A DNA stretch of 64,000 nt from Balneolaceae bacterium (GTDB taxonomy: Bacteria; Bacteroidota; Rhodothermia; Balneolales; Balneolaceae), in NCBI GenBank assembly GCA_017643365.1, contig JAEPNO010000013.1:62001-126000 (forward strand), read 5' to 3'. Both the position numbers and the translations under genes were made by a program. A model generated the notes under the pieces. That model saw nothing but the letters and a program-made list of their open reading frames with translations. It was not told the DNA's origin and did no database searches. Below, piece after piece: positions 35,299 to 44,318 of this stretch; positions within the stretch are counted from its first letter, which is position 1, and every line of letters begins with the position of its first letter.

Positions 35299-38200
35299 AT
35301 GACTAAAATTTTAGGTCTTGATTTAGGTGTAGCTTCGATTGGTTGGTCTTTAATTGAGCAACATGAAAACGGAGGAGAAATCCTAAAAAGCGGTGTTCGA
35401 ATTTTTCAGGCAAACAATGAAAGAGCCCTAGCGGCACCTGGCGAATCTGCAAAATCGGATCGTGGTACAAAGCGATCTATAAGAAGACAAAGAGACCGAA
35501 GATCCAGAAGAAAGCAGAAACTGTATAATCTTTTTTTTAAAAATGGATTAGCTCCTGAAAGAGGTGAATCTGAAGATTGGGTAAGTTTAAATCCCTATTT
35601 AATTCGAGCGAAAGCGCTTGATGAAAAAGTTACTCTTCAGGAATTGGGAAGAGCATTTTATCACTTAAATCAGCACAGAGGGTATAAAAGTAACCGAAAG
35701 GACGGAGAGGATAAAGATGGGGCAGTAAGCAAGGGCATCAAGAAAATTGAAACTCTGATGAATGAGTATGATGCAAGAACTTATGGTGAGTATTGTTTCA
35801 AAATAATCGAAAATCACAGATTGGAAAATAAGACCCCATCAGATGATGATTGGAGAATTAGAAACAACTATACCCATCGAAATATGTTCATTGATGAGTT
35901 TGATAAAATTTGGGAAGCTCAACAAAATCATCACCCGGAAATTTTAACAGAATCTTTAAGAGATGAAATTTATCAGACCATCTTTTATCAACGGAAGATG
36001 AAATCCCAAGCACATTTAATTGGCAAGTGCCCTTTGGAGAAGAATAAAAAGAGGATTCCAAAAGCTCACTTACTGTTTCAAGAGTTTAGAATTCGGAAAG
36101 AACTGAATAATCTAACAATGGCAGACGAAAATGGTATGCCAATTACTTTAACAGTAAAAGACAAAGAGTATTTATTTGATTATCTAAACACTCGTAAAGA
36201 GGCAAGTTTTAAAGCATTAAAAAGTGAATTAATTAAGAATGATGTCATCGCAAACTCAAATGTCAGTTTTAATTTAGAACGAGGTGACAGAAAAAATTTA
36301 AAAGGCAATACTACTAATTACCGACTTTCAAATAATAAAGCATTTGGTGACGATTGGTATAAACTGGACAGGGAACTTCAAGATTATATTGTCTACGTAT
36401 TAATTCATTTTGATGATCCTCAAAAGGTTTATGAGAAAGCGATGAAAGAATGGGGAAGAACCCATGAACAAGCTAAAACGTTAAGTCATTTAAGACTGGA
36501 AAGCGATTATGGAAGTTTTTCAGAAAAAGCGGTTAAAAAATTATTGCCGCACCTAAAAGAAGGAAAATTAGAAAGTACTGCAGTAGTTGAAGCGGGATAT
36601 GATCTGTTTGAGAAAAAACAAGGTCAGTTAACCAAACTTCCCATGCCACCAGAAATAAAAAATTCGGTGGTATATCATGCGTTGATAGAATTGCGAAAAG
36701 TGATCAATGGGATTATTCGAGTATACGGTATGCCTGATAAAATTCGTGTAGAATTGACACGGGATATTAAGGCGGGCTATGATCGTCGTCAAAAAATGAC
36801 GAAGAAAATGCGTGAGCTTGAAAAGAAAAACCAGAAAGCTAGAGAGGCTTTAAAAACAGCTCCATATAATCGGCAGGAGCCAACCTACAACGATATTCTT
36901 TGGTATAATTTAAGAGAAGAATGTAAAGGTGTCTGCCCATACACCGATAAATCTATTCCGGCTGAAGCATTTAATACCGGTGAATTTCAAATTGAACATA
37001 TTATTCCATTCAGCAGATCATTGGATGATTCATTTGCTAATAAAACATTATGCGACGCTGATTTCAATCGAAAAAAAGGAAATCGTACACCGTGGGAGTG
37101 TGTAGAGGCAGGCTTAATATCAGAAGACGATTTAGTGCAAAGAATTAGAAAATTGCCTTGGAATAAAAGAAAGAAATTTATTCAAAAATCGGTTGATCAG
37201 TCACAATTTATAAGCAGGCAATTAAATGATACCCGCTATATCAGTAAAGAAGCGAGTTCGTATTTAAAGCAATTAGCATGTGAAGATGTTGAAGTAGTAA
37301 AAGGGCAAACAACGTCATTATTGAGACATATTTGGGGATTAAACGGTGTCCTAAATCCTGAAAACGATGAGATGAAAAGTCGTGACGACCATCGCCATCA
37401 TGCTGTAGATGCCATTGTTGTTGCTCTTACCTCACGTTCATTGCTAAAACGATTGAGCGACGAAAATAAAAAGCTAGGGGAAGATGAATGGAAAACATTG
37501 GAAGAAACAGGTAGAGAACAATATTCTGAACTGAAAAAAAGAATGGATGGCCGTATTTGGTTAAGCCATCCTTGGCCAAGTTTTAGAAAAGATGTCGAAC
37601 GGTCTATTAATGATATTACCGTTTCTCATAGAGTAAAACGTAAAATTTCTGGTGCGTTGCACGAAGAAACATTTTACGGTGGAACCGATGAAAAAGCCCC
37701 AAAGAATAAAGTAAAAATGGTTGTTCGTAAACCTGTACACGCATTATCCAATAAAGAATTGAAGCTAATTAGAGATGCAGGAATACGTAGAATAGTTAAT
37801 GAAACCATTCAAAAAAGGGTGGAGGCAGGGATGACTCAAGTAAATGCTATTAAAAGCTTAGAAGCCGATCCTCCTTACATAATCTCAGATAAAGCTAAAG
37901 TGCCGATTAGAAAGGTTCGCTTACTCATGGAAAAAAATCCTGAGATAATGCACTCTTTTAGCAATGAAAAAGGTGAGTTGTTTAAACACGCTTTATACGG
38001 GAACAATCATCATATAGCTATTTATGAAACAACAGATAAAAAAGGAGAAACAAAACAAGTGGGTTTTGTAGTGCCAACGATGGAAGCAGCGAGAAGAGTA
38101 AAAGATGGAGATCCCATTATTGATAAATCTTACAGATCTCATGATCACACGTTTAAATATTCATTGGGTATAAATGACATGATAATCAATCATGATGATA

Positions 38201-38376
38201 GTGAGATCTATAGATTACAATATATCGAGAGTATTGGGAAAATGGGTTTTAGGAAAACTAATGTAGCTTTAAAAAAGCCGTCTGACCCAGGAATAATCAG
38301 GAAAATGCCAGGTACTTTAAAGGCAACCAAGATCAAGATTTCGCCAATTGGTGAAATCTTCCCAGCTAATGATTAA
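35299..38376 (+). CDS. cas9: CRISPR-associated endonuclease Cas9, type II-C
   Basis: A 1,025-residue Cas9, the compact size of subtype II-C. RuvC-I is ILGLDLGVASIGWSL with D8. The Arg-rich bridge helix is near residues 52-75. RuvC-II is KIRVELTRD with E485. The HNH domain has CPYTDK and FQIEHIIPFSRSLDDSFANKTL with H567. RuvC-III is DDHRHHAVDAIVVAL with H701 and D704. All catalytic residues are present, so both strands of a target should be cut. The ATG has GGGGAAG just upstream. cas1 overlaps its end by 8 bp, cas2 follows, and no csn2 or cas4 is present, which defines II-C. No clear promoter of its own was found. Confidence 0.98.
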   Translation: MTKILGLDLGVASIGWSLIEQHENGGEILKSGVRIFQANNERALAAPGESAKSDRGTKRSIRRQRDRRSRRKQKLYNLFFKNGLAPERGESEDWVSLNPYLIRAKALDEKVTLQELGRAFYHLNQHRGYKSNRKDGEDKDGAVSKGIKKIETLMNEYDARTYGEYCFKIIENHRLENKTPSDDDWRIRNNYTHRNMFIDEFDKIWEAQQNHHPEILTESLRDEIYQTIFYQRKMKSQAHLIGKCPLEKNKKRIPKAHLLFQEFRIRKELNNLTMADENGMPITLTVKDKEYLFDYLNTRKEASFKALKSELIKNDVIANSNVSFNLERGDRKNLKGNTTNYRLSNNKAFGDDWYKLDRELQDYIVYVLIHFDDPQKVYEKAMKEWGRTHEQAKTLSHLRLESDYGSFSEKAVKKLLPHLKEGKLESTAVVEAGYDLFEKKQGQLTKLPMPPEIKNSVVYHALIELRKVINGIIRVYGMPDKIRVELTRDIKAGYDRRQKMTKKMRELEKKNQKAREALKTAPYNRQEPTYNDILWYNLREECKGVCPYTDKSIPAEAFNTGEFQIEHIIPFSRSLDDSFANKTLCDADFNRKKGNRTPWECVEAGLISEDDLVQRIRKLPWNKRKKFIQKSVDQSQFISRQLNDTRYISKEASSYLKQLACEDVEVVKGQTTSLLRHIWGLNGVLNPENDEMKSRDDHRHHAVDAIVVALTSRSLLKRLSDENKKLGEDEWKTLEETGREQYSELKKRMDGRIWLSHPWPSFRKDVERSINDITVSHRVKRKISGALHEETFYGGTDEKAPKNKVKMVVRKPVHALSNKELKLIRDAGIRRIVNETIQKRVEAGMTQVNAIKSLEADPPYIISDKAKVPIRKVRLLMEKNPEIMHSFSNEKGELFKHALYGNNHHIAIYETTDKKGETKQVGFVVPTMEAARRVKDGDPIIDKSYRSHDHTFKYSLGINDMIINHDDSEIYRLQYIESIGKMGFRKTNVALKKPSDPGIIRKMPGTLKATKIKISPIGEIFPAND

Positions 38377-39265
38377 ACGGACAGTTGAAATATCAAGTGG
38401 CCCCATTCATTTATCAATCAAGCATAAACAAATGCTTTTAAAGAAGAATGGGGAAACTCATTCTATTCCGGTAGAAGACATGGGCTTGCTGGTACTTTCA
38501 AATCCTGCTATAAGCTATACCCATCAATTGATGTATGAATTGCTGGAAAACAATGTTGCCGTCCTGTTTTGTAATCGTCAACATATGCCTGAGGGTCTAT
38601 TATTGCCATTTGAGGATAATCAACTTCATCAAGCACGTCTACAGATACAAGCAGAAGTAAAAAAACCATTAAAGAAGCGACTTTGGCAACAAGTGGTTCG
38701 AGAAAAAATCAGTGCACAATCCAGTGTTTTAATTCAAAAACATGGTAAAGATGATGGGCTGAAATTATTAATGAAAAAAGTAAAATCCGGCGACCCAAGT
38801 AATGTCGAAGCGAGAGCTGCTAAAAAATATTGGAAAACGTTATTCAAGGATTCAGAATTTAAACGGAATTATAAGTTAAACGATATCAATGCGCTGCTAA
38901 ACTATGGCTATGCAATAATTAGAGCCGCAGTTGCACGTAGTATAACCGCCGCAGGTTTACATCCTTCCTTGGGGCTACATCATCATAATCAATACAACCC
39001 CTATTGTTTGGCAGACGATTTAATGGAACCATTTAGACCATTGGTAGACTCGGTAGTTTATGATCAATACCTATTAAATCAATCTTTAGAAATTGAAGTT
39101 TCGAAAGAAACTAAAAAGCCATTGTTAGAATTACTCACAACTAATATGATTGTTGATGATATGAAATATCCGTTACTGGAAAGCTTGCACATTATGGCAA
39201 GTTCATTGGTGGGGTGCTACACAAAAGAAAGACAACACATTGCTTTTCCAAAAAGGATGGAATAA
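38369..39265 (+). CDS. cas1: CRISPR-associated endonuclease Cas1
   Basis: A 298-residue Cas1 of the type II branch from the ATG at 38369 (MIKRTVEISSGPIHLSIKHKQM), which overlaps the cas9 stop by 8 bp. Earlier in-frame TTG/GTG starts inside cas9 are less likely. The N-terminal beta domain has VEDMGLLVLSNPAISYTHQLMYELLENNVAVLFC. The helical catalytic domain has SNVEARAAKKYW (Glu metal ligand), LHPSLGLHHHNQYNPYCLADDLMEPFRPLVD (His and Asp/Glu ligands). Cas1 and Cas2 integrate new spacers. Confidence 0.96.
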   Translation: MIKRTVEISSGPIHLSIKHKQMLLKKNGETHSIPVEDMGLLVLSNPAISYTHQLMYELLENNVAVLFCNRQHMPEGLLLPFEDNQLHQARLQIQAEVKKPLKKRLWQQVVREKISAQSSVLIQKHGKDDGLKLLMKKVKSGDPSNVEARAAKKYWKTLFKDSEFKRNYKLNDINALLNYGYAIIRAAVARSITAAGLHPSLGLHHHNQYNPYCLADDLMEPFRPLVDSVVYDQYLLNQSLEIEVSKETKKPLLELLTTNMIVDDMKYPLLESLHIMASSLVGCYTKERQHIAFPKRME

Positions 39266-39609
39266 TGGGTGCAAAGAGTTACATATTCGGGGGGATGAAT
39301 ACCATGTGGATGGTAGTAATGTTTGATTTACCGGTAGATACTAAAGCGGCAAGAAAGGAAGCGAATGATTTTAGAATACGCATTAAACAAGATGGTTTTA
39401 CCATGATGCAACTTTCTGTTTATATGCGGCATTGCCCAAGCAGAGAAAATGCAGATGTTCATGAGCGACGCGTAAAAAAAATATTACCACCCGATGGGGA
39501 AGTTCGTATAATTCGAATCACTGATAAGCAATTCGGAAACATGAAAATATTTCGTGGAAGGCGAAGAAAACCTACTGAAAATGCGCCCAAGCAATTACAA
39601 ATGTTTTAG
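39265..39609 (+). CDS. cas2: CRISPR-associated protein Cas2
   Basis: A 114-residue protein from the ATG at 39265, which shares an A with the cas1 stop (TAATG) and has AAAGGA about 8 bp upstream. A second ATG at 39295 would start MNTMWMVV, nearer the usual Cas2 N-terminus. Type II Cas2 features are clear: MWMVVMFDLPVDTKAARKEAN, then DGFTMMQLSVYMRHCPSRENADVHERRVKKILPPDGEVRIIRITDKQFGNMKIFRG. It is the structural partner of Cas1. The first CRISPR repeat begins 57 bp after the stop. Confidence 0.95.
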   Translation: MGAKSYIFGGMNTMWMVVMFDLPVDTKAARKEANDFRIRIKQDGFTMMQLSVYMRHCPSRENADVHERRVKKILPPDGEVRIIRITDKQFGNMKIFRGRRRKPTENAPKQLQMF

Positions 39610-39631
39610 TTTTTTTCGACTTGGAACTGAA

Positions 39632-39656
39632 CAAGTAATTGGGATGCAATTACTTG
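39632..39656. promoter_or_regulatory. Perfect 10-bp inverted repeat between cas2 and the first CRISPR repeat
   Basis: CAAGTAATTG (39632-39641) and CAATTACTTG (39647-39656) are perfect complements around GGATG. The element ends 10 bp before the first repeat. It lacks a T run on either strand, so it is not a classic terminator. It may be a protein-binding site or fold that marks the acquisition end of the array. Confidence 0.6.
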
Positions 39657-39666
39657 AACAGAACCT

Positions 39667-42600
39667 AATCTAATTCATCTCGAAAAGAGTTCAAATCACA
39701 GCGCCTGATTCGTTCGCAAATATTCGAGTTGTAATCTAATTCATCTCGAAAAGAGTTCAAATCACAGCATTTGCGCGAAGATGGACATGGTGGGGAGTAA
39801 TCTAATTCATCTCGAAAAGAGTTCAAATCACAGCTTGCCGATTAAACGCACGAACCTATCGAAAAATCTAATTCATCTCGAAAAGAGTTCAAATCACAGC
39901 TAGTAGCTCTTCTTTTTGAAATAGACCGCCAATCTAATTCATCTCGAAAAGAGTTCAAATCACAGCATTTCTTCAAGCACATCGCCATTTGTTCGAAATC
40001 TAATTCATCTCGAAAAGAGTTCAAATCACAGCACTTAAAGCAGTACCGTTCACATATTTGTAAATCTAATTCATCTCGAAAAGAGTTCAAATCACAGCTC
40101 AACAGCCGAGCCCATTTCAAAGACTTTCAATCTAATTCATCTCGAAAAGAGTTCAAATCACAGCCGTCCGGGCTTAGTTACTCTAGCTATTTCAATCTAA
40201 TTCATCTCGAAAAGAGTTCAAATCACAGCGCTTAAAGCAGTACCGTTCACATATTTGTAAATCTAATTCATCTCGAAAAGAGTTCAAATCACAGCAAATT
40301 ACTTCTGATATATGTGATTTTGCTAAATCTAATTCATCTCGAAAAGAGTTCAAATCACAGCGGAATATTCAACGGGTAAAAGCCTTTGGAAAATCTAATT
40401 CATCTCGAAAAGAGTTCAAATCACAGCTATTCTGAACCTTTCATTCGACTTAATGGTAATCTAATTCATCTCGAAAAGAGTTCAAATCACAGCCTCTTCC
40501 ACGCGATTGCATAGCGCCTCAACAATCTAATTCATCTCGAAAAGAGTTCAAATCACAGCTCGTTGGGATTGGTTCCTATGTCTATGCTTAATCTAATTCA
40601 TCTCGAAAAGAGTTCAAATCACAGCCTTTATTCGCGGCTATTTACAATGGTGTAAAATCTAATTCATCTCGAAAAGAGTTCAAATCACAGCATTTCTGAC
40701 CTAGACGAAACTAGTGGGTATAATCTAATTCATCTCGAAAAGAGTTCAAATCACAGCCTTTGATTCCCTGTCTTTCGTAAATATCAGAATCTAATTCATC
40801 TCGAAAAGAGTTCAAATCACAGCAATTTAATCTCTATCTGCCTACCCGTTTAGAATCTAATTCATCTCGAAAAGAGTTCAAATCACAGCTGACACCTTCA
40901 TGACCGTACAGGGAAAAGAAATCTAATTCATCTCGAAAAGAGTTCAAATCACAGCTAATGCAGACACTGATTTGCAAGAAGAAATAATCTAATTCATCTC
41001 GAAAAGAGTTCAAATCACAGCCAGGCTCAGTAGCACACCACGGATGTTCGTAATCTAATTCATCTCGAAAAGAGTTCAAATCACAGCTCGCTAAACACCT
41101 TTACTAATGAATGAAAGAATCTAATTCATCTCGAAAAGAGTTCAAATCACAGCTAACCTTTTTAAGCTCGCTTAGTTTATTTTAATCTAATTCATCTCGA
41201 AAAGAGTTCAAATCACAGCCACCTTCGTCGGGTTGGCAACCTATACGCTAATCTAATTCATCTCGAAAAGAGTTCAAATCACAGCCCAACCAATAGTGCC
41301 ATCAATATCGATGGTAATCTAATTCATCTCGAAAAGAGTTCAAATCACAGCGAAGCCTTATCTTCTAGTTAATAAATCTTCAATCTAATTCATCTCGAAA
41401 AGAGTTCAAATCACAGCAGATAATCAACCGCCATCCTTTTACCTATTGAATCTAATTCATCTCGAAAAGAGTTCAAATCACAGCAGTATACAGTCCCCAA
41501 TCATTAACAAGAGAAATCTAATTCATCTCGAAAAGAGTTCAAATCACAGCGTAATTCAGAAGAGGGAATTATGATAATCGAATCTAATTCATCTCGAAAA
41601 GAGTTCAAATCACAGCTTGTTTCAGGTAACGGAATAGGCTCAAATCAATCTAATTCATCTCGAAAAGAGTTCAAATCACAGCAGCCTCAGACTACGGCAC
41701 AACATACAGTAAAATCTAATTCATCTCGAAAAGAGTTCAAATCACAGCCCAATTCGCTTCTGTATAATGGTTTATGAAAATCTAATTCATCTCGAAAAGA
41801 GTTCAAATCACAGCGGGCTGATCTTGTATAAAGAATGAATCAAAATCTAATTCATCTCGAAAAGAGTTCAAATCACAGCAGATAGCCCCACTCAGAGACG
41901 TATTCAGCTAATCTAATTCATCTCGAAAAGAGTTCAAATCACAGCATAATCCGGCGGGCGTCAAAAAGAACGCTAATCTAATTCATCTCGAAAAGAGTTC
42001 AAATCACAGCACATCCGAGATCATAGCCACGTTCCTAATTAATCTAATTCATCTCGAAAAGAGTTCAAATCACAGCTTGATAGTTCCTTGTTCGTTAACG
42101 TCTGGAAATCTAATTCATCTCGAAAAGAGTTCAAATCACAGCGTTTCGCTCATTTCTGCGATTATCGCATTCAATCTAATTCATCTCGAAAAGAGTTCAA
42201 ATCACAGCTAGCGTGTCTTTGCTTGCCATGAATACGTTAATCTAATTCATCTCGAAAAGAGTTCAAATCACAGCTTTTAATATCCCTTATCAACCAGACT
42301 TATCAATCTAATTCATCTCGAAAAGAGTTCAAATCACAGCTTCAGCAGATGACTCTGCTGCGAAAGAATTAATCTAATTCATCTCGAAAAGAGTTCAAAT
42401 CACAGCCACCTACCATTTACCGACTTGCAAGTAATTAATCTAATTCATCTCGAAAAGAGTTCAAATCACAGCCATTTAGCGATGTAATGTTCATCGGTTG
42501 CAAATCTAATTCATCTCGAAAAGAGTTCAAATCACAGCGGTGCAGTAGTTATTTAACCGGGTGCGCAGAATCTAATTCATCTCGAAAAGAGTTCAAATCA

Positions 42601-42731
42601 CAGCATGCAGAAAACAATGTGGTAATGGTGCATCAATCTAATTCATCTCGAAAAGAGTTCAAATCACAGCATGTTATAAATAACCTTGTTACCGCCTTTA
42701 ATCTAATTCATCTCGAAAAGAGTTCACACAG
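39667..42731 (-). CRISPR. Type II-C CRISPR array, 47 repeats and 46 spacers
   Basis: The 36-bp repeat reads AATCTAATTCATCTCGAAAA then GAGTTCAAATCACAGC on the plus strand. The first copy is at 39667-39702, and copies recur every 65-67 bp; 46 full copies look identical. The last (42700-42731) lacks three bases (AAT) and diverges at its end. Spacers are 29-31 bp, mostly 30. The minus strand is the crRNA strand because the tracrRNA anti-repeat is on the minus strand; the repeat then starts GCTGTG, as in many type II repeats. On that strand each repeat contains TTTG, 19 bases and TAGATT at its 3' end, a Bacteroidota-type promoter. The degenerate copy lies at the cas-distal end. Confidence 0.98.
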
Positions 42732-42811
42732 GATTACCACAACAAAATTTTGTGCTTCAGTGCTTCAGTGGCATAAATAATCTTGCAATTCTTTAGAGAA
42801 TAAATCAAATT

Positions 42812-42837
42812 CCTTACTCAAGGTAAGAAAAGTAAGG
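42812..42837. promoter_or_regulatory. Inverted repeat before vapB, probable TA operator
   Basis: CTTAC-TCAAG-GTAAG (42813-42827) is a perfect 5-bp inverted repeat, and a third half-site GTAAGG follows at 42832-42837, ending 10 bp before the vapB ATG. Antitoxins of this type usually repress their own operon from such sites. GTAAGGAG also serves as ribosome binding site, so operator and RBS overlap. Confidence 0.5.
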
Positions 42838-42847
42838 AGAGTGCAAG

Positions 42848-43102
42848 ATGCCATCAGCAACCATCACATCGAAAGGACAAATAACGATCCCCAAAAAGAT
42901 TCGGGACGAGCTAAACCTGAAAGCGGGAGATGTGCTTGATTTTGATATTCAACATGGAAGAATTGTATCTATGTCACCAAATAAACGGAATATAGATGAA
43001 GCTTTTGGGATGCTGTATCGCGAAAATCAAGAGGCTTTAACCGTTGAAGAGATGGATGCCGGAGTAGCAGAGTATTTTCGTAAAAAATATAAAAAGCAAT
43101 GA
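42848..43102 (+). CDS. vapB: Antitoxin of the AbrB/MazE (VapB) family
   Basis: An 84-residue protein with the SpoVT/AbrB swapped-hairpin DNA-binding fold at residues 3-48 (ATITSKGQITIPKKIRDELNLKAGDVLDFDIQHGRIV). The charged C-terminal tail should wrap the toxin. A strong GTAAGGAG lies upstream. It overlaps the PIN-domain toxin by 4 bp (ATGA). The pair lies directly beyond the cas-distal end of the CRISPR array, 116 bp from the last repeat. Confidence 0.93.
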   Translation: MPSATITSKGQITIPKKIRDELNLKAGDVLDFDIQHGRIVSMSPNKRNIDEAFGMLYRENQEALTVEEMDAGVAEYFRKKYKKQ

Positions 43103-43482
43103 TTGCAGCAGACACAAATATATTGGTGCGTTTATTGGTAAATGATGTTCCGGAACAGGCAGAAGTAATTAGAAAAATGATTAAAAATGGAGAATGGCTT
43201 TATATTAATTCTGTGGTACTTTCTGAGCTATTCTGGGTGCTTACTAAAGTATATGGATACCCGAAAAACGATTTTATTGCTTCCATAGATGTCCTACTTG
43301 AATCTGAAGGCATACATTTTTTTAATGCAGAAATAGTAAAAAATGTGTTAAGCGATTTTGTTCAAACAAAGATTGGATTCGTTGATTGTTTAATAAACGA
43401 AATAAATTCTTCAAATGGTTTTAAAACACTCACCTTCGATAAGAAAGCGGCAAAACTCGATGGAATGGTATTGTTGAATTAA
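43099..43482 (+). CDS. vapC: PIN-domain toxin VapC
   Basis: A 127-residue PIN domain with the acidic active-site residues in order: D5 in AADTNILVRLL, Glu in VVLSELFWVL, Asp in IGFVDCLI and Asp in TLTFDKKAAKL. VapC toxins are Mg2+-dependent ribonucleases that often cut initiator tRNA or 23S rRNA; the target here is unknown. It is translationally coupled to VapB. It ends 15 bp from the last codon of the relict FKBP tail on the other strand. Confidence 0.94.
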   Translation: MIAADTNILVRLLVNDVPEQAEVIRKMIKNGEWLYINSVVLSELFWVLTKVYGYPKNDFIASIDVLLESEGIHFFNAEIVKNVLSDFVQTKIGFVDCLINEINSSNGFKTLTFDKKAAKLDGMVLLN

Positions 43483-43496
43483 TCGATCTTTACGGT

Positions 43497-43613
43497 TTAC
43501 TCAGCATTCCCTTTTGCCTCATTTAACCGAGTAAGTCTCGCCTGAAACCAGGTGTCTTCCGGAAATTCTTCTAAAAACCGATTTGTGGTAGCGATGGCTT
43601 CGTTGAATTTTTC
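43497..43613 (-). pseudogene. Relict C-terminal tail of the FKBP gene beyond an in-frame TAG
   Basis: Directly after the TAG at 43614-43616 the same frame continues without a stop for 38 codons to TAA at 43497-43499. It encodes EKFNEAIATTNRFLEEFPEDTWFQARLTRLNEAKGNAE. The sequence is TPR-like and extends the helical repeats that end the upstream frame (YYLVLALES). The simplest reading is that a single base change made the TAG and cut off the last helices. Readthrough or a sequencing error are alternatives. Confidence 0.7.
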
Positions 43614-44318
43614 CTAGCTTTCAAGAGCAAGCACCAAATAATAACCGGTTAAGGCTTTGGGGAAGTCTTCCTCTGCTTTTTCGTTAAAGTAGCGAGCCAT
43701 AATTTCTAAATCAGCATGTTGCTCATTCGCCCGTAATTCACTAAAAAAGGATTGCAACAGCTCCATCCCTCGGTGATAATCTTCAATTTCCTCGGAATTT
43801 GTGATGCTTTCGTGGGTTTCTTTCACAGCGTCAGTACCGGATTCGTTGTAAACAGCCAGCAGGGTATCAGCCATTACTTTCTTTGGCTCCGAAACGGAAA
43901 CCACTTCAAAACGATCGTACACCAATGTGGCATTCGGTGGGATGTCCTCACCGGCGCCTTCTTCTCCGTATGCGATTGAAGCCGGCAGGGTTGCAACTAC
44001 ATTATCGCCTTCGCGCATCATAAAAGCCATTTCATTGAAGCCGGAAATCAAGCTAGAAACACCGGCAATAAAGGTGAATAACGAGTCTTCTGCCTCATAA
44101 GACGTCCAAACCAAATTGTCATCCACCATCAAGCTTAGTTTGGTTGATACTTCCGATCCAACTTCTATTTCGCGTCCATCACCCTTTTTGAGGTAGTAGT
44201 ATTGCAATCCACTTTCCGTGGTTACGGTATGTTCAGGACCTAAGCCTTGTTCACTTTTTGTTTTGTTTGAGGTACACCCAATAATCAAAGCGAGGAAAAG
44301 CAGAAGAGATAATTTCAT
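43614..44318 (-). CDS. FKBP-type peptidyl-prolyl isomerase lipoprotein, apparently truncated
   Basis: A 234-residue lipoprotein (lipobox LIIGC near residue 15). The FKBP domain covers about residues 35-140: TESGLQYYYLKKGDG, a flap with VWTSYEAEDSLFTFIAG, LISGFNEMAFMMREGDNVVATLPASIAYGEEGAGEDIPPNATLVYDRFEVVSV. Key isomerase-site residues (Y, F, the GY/GEEG loop, I/P) are present. The C-terminal 90 residues are helical and TPR-like, and a single in-frame TAG appears to cut off the last 38 residues. The isomerase domain is complete, so activity may persist. Confidence 0.88.
   Translation of the reverse strand: MKLSLLLFLALIIGCTSNKTKSEQGLGPEHTVTTESGLQYYYLKKGDGREIEVGSEVSTKLSLMVDDNLVWTSYEAEDSLFTFIAGVSSLISGFNEMAFMMREGDNVVATLPASIAYGEEGAGEDIPPNATLVYDRFEVVSVSEPKKVMADTLLAVYNESGTDAVKETHESITNSEEIEDYHRGMELLQSFFSELRANEQHADLEIMARYFNEKAEEDFPKALTGYYLVLALES

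Noticed and set aside
35299-38376. Inactivated or fused Cas9
   Set aside because: All RuvC and HNH catalytic residues (D8, E485, H567, H701, D704) are in place and the length is normal for II-C.
39632-39656. Terminator for the cas operon or for the array transcript
   Set aside because: The stem is strong but no run of T follows on either strand.
42671-42731. Last spacer with degenerate repeat as a regulatory guide against the vapBC promoter
   Set aside because: By eye the spacer shows no match to the vapB upstream region at 42732-42847.
39842-42780. Open frames of 68-97 codons on both strands across the CRISPR array
   Set aside because: They are translations of the repeat (SNSSRKEFKSQ and CDLNSFRDELD repeated) plus spacers; the 36+30 period keeps a frame open without coding.
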